Source: Conexibacter sp. (GTDB taxonomy: Bacteria > Actinomycetota > Thermoleophilia > Solirubrobacterales > Solirubrobacteraceae). From it: 5,756 nt of DNA. Each line of letters starts with the position of its first letter. Within the stretch, counting starts at the first letter, position 1. Both the position numbers and the translations under genes were made by a program. Where the stretch lies: NCBI GenBank assembly GCA_025964055.1, contig JAOPZP010000224.1, positions 1 to 5,756 of the forward strand, written 5' to 3'. The notes under the pieces were generated by a model. It was given only the letters and a program-made list of their open reading frames with translations, did no database searches and was not told where the DNA came from. This document shows positions 1 through 4,709 of the stretch, one piece after another.

Positions 1-1
1 T

Positions 2-268
2 ATGGCGTACGTCATCACCGAGCCCTGCATCGGCACCAAGGACAACTCCTGCGTCGAGGTCTGCCCGGTGGACTGCATCCACCCGACCCCGGACGAGCCC
101 GACTACGACAAGGTCGAGATGCTCTACATCGATCCGGAGGAGTGCATCGACTGCGACGCCTGCGTCGAGGCCTGCCCGGTCGATGCCTGCTTCGCCGAGG
201 ACCAGGTCCCGGAGGAGTGGTCGAGCTTCGTGCAGATCAACGCGGACTACTTCAAGAACAAGGGCTGA
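2..268 (+). CDS. fdxA: FdxA-type 7Fe ferredoxin ([3Fe-4S][4Fe-4S])
   Basis: Small soluble cytoplasmic electron carrier of 88 residues. Cysteines lie at 9, 17, 21, 25, 48, 51, 54, 58 and 63. By analogy with Azotobacter ferredoxin I, C9, C17 and C58 would hold a [3Fe-4S] cluster and C21, C48, C51 and C54 a [4Fe-4S] cluster. The spacing C9-x7-C17-x3-C21-P and the run CxxCxxCxxxCP at 48-59 are seen directly. C25 matches the free cysteine next to the cluster in that family, and C63 looks additional. The stretch between the two Cys groups is acidic and longer than I recall for mycobacterial FdxA (proline/Asp/Glu-rich, about 28-39). The C-terminus keeps the family's acidic 'AEDxVPEEW' segment. The ATG begins at base 2, so no ribosome binding site or promoter is visible. 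The carbonic anhydrase frame opens directly after the TGA. The redox partner cannot be told from here. Confidence 0.93.
   Translation: MAYVITEPCIGTKDNSCVEVCPVDCIHPTPDEPDYDKVEMLYIDPEECIDCDACVEACPVDACFAEDQVPEEWSSFVQINADYFKNKG
260..264 (+). promoter_or_regulatory. possible ribosome binding site for the carbonic anhydrase
   Basis: AAGGG lies inside the last codons of the ferredoxin, 7 nt ahead of ACG 272. It is the only purine-rich Shine-Dalgarno-like stretch I see near the expected N-terminus. It supports, but does not prove, initiation at 272 with translational coupling to the ferredoxin stop. Confidence 0.35.
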
Positions 269-271
269 CCG

Positions 272-805
272 ACGCCCCAGTCGGTCACCGATGCGCTGGT
301 CGCGAAGGCGGCGGAGTGGTCCGCCACCTTCGCCGACCCCCTGCACACGCCACGGCCGGCCCGCCAGGTCGCCGTGGTGGCGTGCATGGATGCCCGCCTG
401 GACCTGTTCGGCATCCTGGGGCTGCGGCCCGGAGACGCCCATCTGATCCGCAACGCGGGCGGCGTCGCGACCGACGACGTCATCCGCTCGCTGGCGATCT
501 CCCAGCGCAAGCTCGGGACGCGCGAGGTGGTGCTCGTCCACCACACCGACTGCGGCATGCTGACGTTCACCGAGGACGAGTTCCGCCGCGAGCTGCTGGA
601 GGAGACCGGCATCAAGCCGGCCTGGGTGGCCGAGGCGTTCACCGACCTCGACGCCGACGTCCGCAGCTCGATCGCCCGCATCCGCTCCAGCCCCTTCCTG
701 CCCCACCGCGACGCCGTGCGCGGCTTCGTGTACGAGGTGGAGACGGGCTCGCTGCGCGAGGTGCCCGCCGCGGCCCCGCCCGCGTCCTCGCCGCCCGGCG
801 CCTAG
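272..805 (+). CDS. beta-class carbonic anhydrase (Rv1284-like), start uncertain
   Basis: Zinc enzyme converting CO2 to bicarbonate in the cytoplasm. If translation starts at ACG 272, the protein has 177 residues. Predicted Zn ligands are C38, H91 and C94 (motifs ACMDAR and HHTDCGM), with the D40/R42 dyad. The order of conserved segments (IRNAGG, TDD.IRSLAISQ, MLTF, EETGIKP, RGFVYEVETG) closely follows the mycobacterial Rv1284 type as I recall it. The first canonical start in frame is GTG 374, but that begins inside the first core beta-strand, five codons before the catalytic CMDAR, and drops the N-terminal helix. Codons 281-373 (SVTDALVAKAAEW...) align with the normal family N-terminus. No ATG, GTG or TTG lies in frame between the ferredoxin stop (266-268) and 374. 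ACG 272 has an AAGGG (260-264) seven bases upstream, so I use it as a working start; CTG 296 is another option. The C-terminal 15 or so residues are an Ala/Pro tail. Function is firm, start is not. Confidence 0.88.
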   Translation, partial: TPQSVTDALVAKAAEWSATFADPLHTPRPARQVAVVACMDARLDLFGILGLRPGDAHLIRNAGGVATDDVIRSLAISQRKLGTREVVLVHHTDCGMLTFTEDEFRRELLEETGIKPAWVAEAFTDLDADVRSSIARIRSSPFLPHRDAVRGFVYEVETGSLREVPAAAPPASSPPGA

Positions 806-1386
806 AGCGACGCGCCGGACCGGCGCCGGCGGCGCAGGAGGTAGAGCGTCGCGGCCGCGACCACGACGAGGACCGCGGCCCCTGCGCCGACGTCGCGGAT
901 CAGCGCCTCGATCCCGCTGCCGGCGACGTAGGCGAGCACGCCGATCGTCACCGCCCAGGAGATCCCGCCCAGGGCGTTGTACATCAGGAACGAGCGCCAC
1001 GGCATGTGGGTGATCCCGGCCAGCCACGAGGCCCACACGCGCAGGCCGAGGATCCAGCGGCCGAGGAAGACGGCCTTGGGGCCGTGGCGCTCGAAGAACG
1101 GCTCTCCGACTTCGAGCACCTTGGCGCGCTGGCGCGCGAAGCGGCCGGGGCGCTCCAGCAGCCGCCGGCCGCCGTGGCGCCCGATGAGGTAGCCGATGTT
1201 GTCGCCGACGATCGCCGCGACGGCGGCGGTGGCGATCACGGCCGGCAGCGTCAGGCTCGCGTTCGGGCGCGACGCCAGGACGGCGGCGGCGATCAGCGCG
1301 GTCTCGCCCGGCACGGGCACCCCGCTGGACTCCGCCCCGACGAGGACGAAGAGCAGCGGGTAGCCGATGTGGTCGGTGAGGCTCAC
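802..1386 (-). CDS. DedA-family (VTT/SNARE-associated domain) membrane protein
   Basis: Integral inner-membrane protein of 194 residues. DedA proteins act in membrane homeostasis; some members support proton-dependent transport or flipping of undecaprenyl phosphate or other lipids. Visible family signatures are ESSGVPVPGE (19-28, re-entrant loop with acidic residues), GDNIGYLIGR (61-70) and the arginine motif GRWILGLR (109-116), followed by AG near 123-124. The proline often found in the F-x-R-x-x-P-x-x-R motif is Leu113 here. Hydrophobic segments fall at about 10-38, 47-66, 104-125, 133-156 and 167-184, ending in a positive cluster (RRRRR, 185-189). The start is GTG (1386-1384); no convincing Shine-Dalgarno precedes it. 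It lies 43 nt downstream of the Mrp gene on the same strand and is probably read from that transcript. Its TAG overlaps the stop of the converging carbonic anhydrase. The substrate is unknown. Confidence 0.9.
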   Translation of the reverse strand: MSLTDHIGYPLLFVLVGAESSGVPVPGETALIAAAVLASRPNASLTLPAVIATAAVAAIVGDNIGYLIGRHGGRRLLERPGRFARQRAKVLEVGEPFFERHGPKAVFLGRWILGLRVWASWLAGITHMPWRSFLMYNALGGISWAVTIGVLAYVAGSGIEALIRDVGAGAAVLVVVAAATLYLLRRRRRSGASL

Positions 1387-1429
1387 GACAGCGTGGCCGT
1401 CGCGAGCCGGGGCGGCATCGCGGTGCGGG

Positions 1430-2599
1430 TCAGCCGGCCATCGGCAGGCTCATGCCGGACGGCGTCGCCGCGGGGATGACCTCGATGGCGGGCGTCGGCG
1501 CGGCGCTGAGCACCGGCAGCTCGACCGGCATGAGCGCCATGAGCCCGCGGGCGGCCTGGCGGATGGCCTGCGAGGCGGGATCGTCGGGGTCGGTGCCGAC
1601 CAGCGGCGAGCCGGCGTCGGCCTGCGCGCGCAGCGGCATCGTCAGCGGGACCTTGCCGAGCAGCGGCACGTCCAGCTCGTCGGCCAGCTCCTGGCCGCCG
1701 CCCTCGCCGAAGATCGGGAAGCGCTCGCCCGACGGCGTCGTGAAGACGGACATGTTCTCGACGACGCCGGCGACCTCGAGCTGGACCTTGTGGGCCATCT
1801 CGGCGGCGCGGCGCGCGACCTTCTGGGCGGTCGGCTGCGGCGTGGTGACCAGCAGGAACTTCGCGTCGGGCAGCAGCTGGGCGAGCGTCATCGAGACGTC
1901 GCCGGTGCCCGGGGGCAGGTCGACCAGCAGGAAGTCGAGCTCGCCCCAGTCGACGTCCTCGAGGAACTGCGTCAGCGCCTTGTGGAGCATCGGGCCGCGC
2001 CAGACGACGGCGCTGTCCTCGGCGACGAAGAAGCCGATCGACATGATCTTCACGCCGTGGGACTCCAGCGGGAGGATCTTCCGCTCGGGCGAGACCGGCG
2101 GGCGGTCGCCACCGAGGCCGAACATGCGCGGGATCGAGTAGCCCCAGACGTCGGCGTCAAGGATGCCGACCTTCTTGCCGTCGGCGGCCAGCGCGGCGGC
2201 GAGGTTGGCGGTCAGCGTGGACTTGCCGACGCCGCCCTTGCCCGAGCCGACGCAGATGACGTTCTGCACCTGGGCGAGCGCGCCGCTGGGCAGGTTGCCG
2301 CCGCGGCCGAGCTTCTTCTGCAGGGCGCCCTTCTCGGTGTCGGAGAGGACGTCGAAGGCGACGCTGACCTTCGTCGCGCCGGCCTCCTGGGCCGCCTTCG
2401 CCACGGCGGTCTGGAAGTGGTTGCGGATCGGGCAGCCGGCGGTGGTGAGCGACACGGTGATCGCGACGGCGCCGTCGTCGGCGATGTCGATCGATCGAAC
2501 CATGCCCAGCTCGACGATGTTCTCGTGCAGCTCGGGATCGATGACGGCGGTGAGCGACTGCATGATCTCGTCGCGCGTGGGGAGGGCCATGCCGGACAT
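1430..2599 (-). CDS. mrp: Mrp/ApbC iron-sulfur cluster carrier P-loop ATPase
   Basis: Cytoplasmic ATPase of 389 residues that, in this family, carries or transfers Fe-S clusters to apo-proteins. The N-terminal MIP18/DUF59 domain (about 8-85) has DPEL at 21-24 and TTAGCP at 52-57, with the conserved Cys56. The P-loop domain starts near 110: deviant Walker A GSGKGGVGKST (118-128), ILDADVWG (146-153), VWRGPM (199-204) and Walker B-like VDLPPGTGD (226-234). Then come TTPQPTA (252-258), VVENMS (279-284) and IFGEGGG (296-302). Where classical ApbC/Nbp35 proteins have a CxxC pair between ENMS and IFG, this one has TTPSGERFP (287-295). C56 and C116 are the only cysteines. The last 32 or so residues (358-389) are a Pro/Ala-rich tail beyond the fold. 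Two candidate starts exist, ATG 2599 and ATG 2590 (M4); the shorter one gives the usual N-terminus and neither has a strong ribosome site. DedA follows after 43 nt. Confidence 0.93.
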   Translation of the reverse strand: MSGMALPTRDEIMQSLTAVIDPELHENIVELGMVRSIDIADDGAVAITVSLTTAGCPIRNHFQTAVAKAAQEAGATKVSVAFDVLSDTEKGALQKKLGRGGNLPSGALAQVQNVICVGSGKGGVGKSTLTANLAAALAADGKKVGILDADVWGYSIPRMFGLGGDRPPVSPERKILPLESHGVKIMSIGFFVAEDSAVVWRGPMLHKALTQFLEDVDWGELDFLLVDLPPGTGDVSMTLAQLLPDAKFLLVTTPQPTAQKVARRAAEMAHKVQLEVAGVVENMSVFTTPSGERFPIFGEGGGQELADELDVPLLGKVPLTMPLRAQADAGSPLVGTDPDDPASQAIRQAARGLMALMPVELPVLSAAPTPAIEVIPAATPSGMSLPMAG

Positions 2600-2620
2600 T
2601 GTCGCAAAAGCGGAAGGGCC

Positions 2621-2686
2621 GCCGGCGAAGGCTCGCCCAGGGGGCTCGCTTCGCTGCGGGTATCGGCCCAGGCGGCCGAACCCGCG
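2621..2686. repeat. double-hairpin intergenic repeat, copy 1 (66 bp)
   Basis: This stretch is almost identical to 2708-2774; it differs by one G missing from a G-run and a C for A in the second hairpin's loop. It folds into two adjacent stem-loops. The first pairs GCGAAG (2625-2630) with CTTCGC (2649-2654), with a possible inner GCCC/GGGC stem. The second pairs 2656-2668 with 2674-2685, about 12 bp with one bulged A and a 5-nt loop. It lies between the Lys/Ala-rich gene and mrp, close to the mrp start, so it would sit in the mrp leader or in read-through RNA. Confidence 0.85.
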
Positions 2687-2707
2687 ACGAACGTCATGCG
2701 AGCGGTT

Positions 2708-2774
2708 GCCGGCGAAGGCTCGCCCAGGGGGGCTCGCTTCGCTGCGGGTATCGGCCCAGGAGGCCGAACCCGCG
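2708..2774. repeat. double-hairpin intergenic repeat, copy 2 (67 bp)
   Basis: Second copy of the element, 87 bases on from copy 1, with a 21-nt unrelated spacer (2687-2707). The stem-loops are 2712-2717/2737-2742 and 2744-2756/2762-2773. On the minus strand the strong hairpin begins about a dozen bases after the stop codon of the Lys/Ala-rich gene, so it could protect that mRNA's 3' end or slow polymerase. No T-run follows, so it is not a textbook intrinsic terminator. Two near-identical copies side by side suggest a REP/BIME-like repetitive element. Confidence 0.85.
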
Positions 2775-2785
2775 GCGATTGCCGA

Positions 2786-3370
2786 CTAGACGCGGGCGGC
2801 GACGCGCTCCTGGACGCTCGTGGCGGCCTTCTGGCCCGCCGTGATGCCCGTCTGGACCAGGTTCTCGACGCGCGAGGTGACGAAGTCGGCCTGCGTGGCG
2901 AGCGGCTTGGTGGCCTTGGTCAGGTCCGTGCGGCGGGCCTTGAGGTCGCGCTGGACGCGGGTGCGGGTCTTCTTGGCCTCGCGCTCGATGCGCGTGCGGG
3001 CGCTGGAGCCACGGCGCTCGAAGCGCTTCAGCTCGGCCTCGAGGCGACGGCGGCGGACCTGGAGCTCCTTCTCGGCCTGGTCGCGCGAGCCGAGCGTGCC
3101 GACGATGGAGTCGACGGCCTCGGTGACGGCGTCGCGGGCGACGAGGGCGGCGCCCAGCTGCACCAGCGCGGCGCGCTCGGCGTACTCCTGGACACGATCG
3201 ACCGGCGTCTTGGCGAGCTCGCGGCGCGTCTCGGCGGCCTTCTTGGCAGCGGTCGTGCGCTTGCGGGCCTCGGCGGCCTGGTTGGCCGAGCGGGTCTGCG
3301 CGGCCTTCTTGGCGGCGGTCGAGCGCTTGGTGGCGTTGGCCTTGCGGGCGGTGGTGGCGGTGGTGGCCAT
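2786..3370 (-). CDS. Lys/Ala-rich histone- or HbhA-like coiled-coil protein, function unknown
   Basis: A 194-residue, strongly basic, low-complexity protein with no Cys or Trp. I do not recognise a precise family. The N-terminus (1-52) is Ala/Thr/Lys/Arg-rich and contains an internal duplication, RSTAAKKAAQTR (16-27) and RTTAAKKAAETR (38-49), with AAKK motifs as in bacterial H1-like proteins and AlgP tails. Residues 55-95 look like an amphipathic helix. Residues 97-155 form a highly charged Lys/Arg/Glu helix, probably coiled coil. The tail (156-194) is a milder amphipathic helix. This layout recalls phasins, mycobacterial heparin-binding hemagglutinin and nucleoid proteins; DNA binding through the basic end is inference. 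There is no signal peptide or membrane segment. The start ATG (3370) has GAGGAG 11 nt upstream (3387-3382). It is probably monocistronic: a promoter candidate lies upstream, and hairpins follow its stop. LexA-like boxes upstream hint at stress control. Confidence 0.8.
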   Translation of the reverse strand: MATTATTARKANATKRSTAAKKAAQTRSANQAAEARKRTTAAKKAAETRRELAKTPVDRVQEYAERAALVQLGAALVARDAVTEAVDSIVGTLGSRDQAEKELQVRRRRLEAELKRFERRGSSARTRIEREAKKTRTRVQRDLKARRTDLTKATKPLATQADFVTSRVENLVQTGITAGQKAATSVQERVAARV

Positions 3371-3381
3371 CTGGTTCTCGT

Positions 3382-3387
3382 CTCCTC
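3382..3387 (-). promoter_or_regulatory. ribosome binding site of the Lys/Ala-rich gene
   Basis: GAGGAG on the minus strand, 11 nt ahead of ATG 3370. It fixes that start and is the clearest Shine-Dalgarno in the window. Confidence 0.65.
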
Positions 3388-3429
3388 GGTCGGTCTAAGG
3401 AAGTTAGTTCTAAGTCGTTGTTCGCCTCC

Positions 3430-3457
3430 AGCGTACCAGCGAACACACGTTTGTAAA
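3430..3457 (-). promoter_or_regulatory. candidate sigma-70-type promoter for the Lys/Ala-rich gene
   Basis: On the minus strand, TTTACA (3457-3452) is followed after 16 nt by TACGCT (3435-3430), which fits the TAnnnT form of actinobacterial -10 boxes. Transcription would begin near 3422, giving a leader of about 50 nt. The region is noticeably more AT-rich than the rest of the window. A LexA-like inverted repeat falls in the spacer. Confidence 0.5.
3440..3453. promoter_or_regulatory. LexA (SOS) box-like inverted repeat inside the promoter
   Basis: CGAAC-ACAC-GTTTG matches the Gram-positive LexA consensus CGAACRNRYGTTYC at all but the last position. It lies between the candidate -35 and -10 elements, overlapping the -35 end, where a repressor would block polymerase. 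Assignment to LexA is inference, because the LexA consensus of this lineage is not known to me. Confidence 0.4.
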
Positions 3458-3481
3458 CCCGACCGTCCTCACGGTTACAGT

Positions 3482-3497
3482 TCGAACACCGGTTCGC
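3482..3497. promoter_or_regulatory. second LexA (SOS) box-like inverted repeat
   Basis: TCGAAC-ACCG-GTTCGC matches the mycobacterial SOS pattern TCGAAC-N4-GTTCGA at 11 of the 12 fixed positions. It starts 25 nt upstream of the candidate -35 box. The perfect palindrome GTTCGAAC (3480-3487) overlaps it, so another dimer arrangement is possible. Confidence 0.4.
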
Positions 3498-3547
3498 AGG
3501 CGCTTCGGGGCCGAACGGCCGCTCGCCAAACCCTCGACCACCCTCCG

Positions 3548-3676
3548 AAAGGGGACTGTCCCCCTTGCTGCAGTGGGGCTGCGAAAAGGGGGACAGCCCC
3601 TTACTGCAGTGAGGCTGCGAAAAGGGGGACTGTCCCCCTTGCTGCAGTGAGGCTGCGAAAAGGGGGACTGTCCCCC
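3548..3676. repeat. array of four tandem GGGGGAC/GTCCCCC palindromes
   Basis: Four palindromes at 3551-3564, 3588-3600, 3624-3638 and 3662-3676, spaced 38, 36 and 38 bases apart. Copies 3 and 4 are the full 15-mer GGGGGACTGTCCCCC. Copy 1 lacks one G. Copy 2 is GGGGGACAGCCCC, two bases shorter, which accounts for its 36-base period. The three spacers between copies are nearly identical, carrying a PstI-type CTGCAG and a small GCAG/CTGC stem. The array fills the gap directly after the metalloprotease stop. It resembles REP-type or miniature mobile repeats; the repeat structure is certain and the origin is not. Confidence 0.9.
3658..3676 (-). terminator. terminator-like hairpin after the metalloprotease gene
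   Basis: Read on the minus strand, the palindrome GGGGGACAGTCCCCC is followed by TTTT and starts one base after the TGA stop. It would form a G/C stem of about six pairs with a CAG loop. The same hairpin-plus-T arrangement recurs at copies 3, 2 and 1 (T-runs at 3623-3620, 3587-3584 and 3550-3548), giving up to four stops in series. The T-runs are short, so efficiency is uncertain. Confidence 0.55.
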
Positions 3677-3677
3677 G

Positions 3678-4706
3678 TCAGGCGGCGGCGGGCGAGGTGC
3701 GGCGCAGCCAGGCGGCGGGGTCGGAGAGCTCGGCGGCGGTGGGTGCCAGCTCGGATGCCGCCCAGGCGTCGCGGAGGCCGTCCTCGCCGCGGGCGAAGAC
3801 GACGGCGTCGCAGAACAGCCGGCCCTGGGCGTACTGCTTGAGCTTGAGGTCGAAGCCGAACAGCCGGTCGAAGATCCGCCAGATCGGGGCGCGGTCCTCG
3901 CGCCGGCGGTCCATAGCGGCGCGCAGGCCGTCGACGTCGTCGAGCACGTCGGAGCCCGCACGGTCCATCGCCCACTCGGCGTGGCCCTCGACGAGCCCCA
4001 TCGTCCCCTGCACGCGGTCGAGGATCGCCTTGCGCTCCGGGCCCATCACCACGCCGAGCAGCCCGCCCTCGCGGACGGAGCCCACCATGGCCTTGAGGTC
4101 CTCGACGCCCAGGTTCAGCAGCGCGCGCGGGTCCGGCTTGAGGTCCAGCGCGCCGAGCAGCTCCTGCAGCGCGCCGCCCAGGTGCGGCCTCAGCCACTCC
4201 ACCGCGCCGAACTGCACCGCGTGCGTGACCTCGTGCAGCGTCACCCACGTCACGACCTCCTCACGCGGCGCGCCCAGCTCGGCGGTCGCGCGATCGAGGT
4301 TCGGCCCGACCAGCAGCAGCCGCGGCGGCGCGTCCGGGTCCACCAGGCTCACGTCGTACTGGCCCAGCACGCGGCGCGAGAGCAGGCCAAGCAGCCCGCC
4401 GAGCTCCGCGGCCACGACCGCGCCGCCGGCGGCCTGCAGGGCCGCCGGCCCCGACGATCCCAGCGTGCCCTCCAGCAGCGGGCCGAGCGTCGTGCGCATC
4501 GTCGCCAGGTTGGCGTCGATCCACGTGCCTCGGTCGACCCACTCGGCCGGCGGGAGCGCCCCCGCGGGCACCAGCCCCGTGGCGGCCACGATCTGGTCGC
4601 GGGCCGCGTCGGCGCGCTCCGCCAGCCCCGCGGGCGGGTCCGACAGGGGCGCGTCTCCGGCGGCGGCGCGCGCGAGCCGCGCGGCGAGGGCCCAGTCGAC
4701 CTGCAT
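3678..4706 (-). CDS. zincin_2/DUF2342-family zinc-dependent metalloprotease-like protein
   Basis: A 342-residue protein of the actinobacterial zincin-like family (DUF2342; some members are named 'coenzyme F420 biosynthesis-associated'). The sequence shows the zinc motif HEVTH (158-162), with E159 as the likely catalytic base, and a downstream EGHAEWAMD (240-248) that probably supplies the third ligand. Other family-like features are DW near the N-terminus, the Ala/Gly-rich helix GGAVVAAELGGLLGLLSRRVLGQYD (94-118, hydrophobic but within a soluble fold) and a C-terminal KLKQYAQGRLFCDAV segment (288-302). No signal peptide is evident, so it is probably cytoplasmic; the substrate is unknown. ATG 4706 lies 3 nt after the phosphatase stop, so the two are co-transcribed and probably translationally coupled. 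From memory, mycobacterial Rv3195 of this family lies near uvrD2, which parallels the helicase upstream here. The stop abuts the palindrome array. Confidence 0.88.
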   Translation of the reverse strand: MQVDWALAARLARAAAGDAPLSDPPAGLAERADAARDQIVAATGLVPAGALPPAEWVDRGTWIDANLATMRTTLGPLLEGTLGSSGPAALQAAGGAVVAAELGGLLGLLSRRVLGQYDVSLVDPDAPPRLLLVGPNLDRATAELGAPREEVVTWVTLHEVTHAVQFGAVEWLRPHLGGALQELLGALDLKPDPRALLNLGVEDLKAMVGSVREGGLLGVVMGPERKAILDRVQGTMGLVEGHAEWAMDRAGSDVLDDVDGLRAAMDRRREDRAPIWRIFDRLFGFDLKLKQYAQGRLFCDAVVFARGEDGLRDAWAASELAPTAAELSDPAAWLRRTSPAAA

Positions 4707-4709
4707 CGC

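Noticed and set aside
374..376. GTG 374 as the true carbonic anhydrase start
   Set aside because: It would remove the N-terminal helix and begin within the first beta-strand, although about 34 further codons with family-like sequence are open upstream. It remains the only canonical start codon available.
1387..1429. Promoter or RNA element between mrp and dedA
   Set aside because: Only 43 GC-rich bases with no -10-like hexamer, hairpin or clear ribosome site. Simple read-through from mrp explains it.
142..1479. 445-codon open frame on the + strand
   Set aside because: It overlaps the ferredoxin and anhydrase in another frame and is antisense to DedA. The composition is Arg/Gly/Pro-rich with no recognisable domain.
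2656..2773. Classical Rho-independent terminators in the 67-bp repeats
   Set aside because: The stems are strong, but no T-run follows on either strand, so they are kept as repeats with possible RNA-stabilising or attenuating roles.
3548..3676. Possible CRISPR array
   Set aside because: The 36-38 base period looks CRISPR-like, but the intervening stretches are nearly identical to each other rather than unique, and no cas genes are in the window.
1367..3841. 824-codon open frame on the + strand
   Set aside because: It lies antisense across mrp, the Lys/Ala-rich gene and the palindrome array. Its translation is Arg/Gly/Asp/Leu-rich low complexity, as expected from the complementary strand of GC-rich genes, and it even reads through the repeats.
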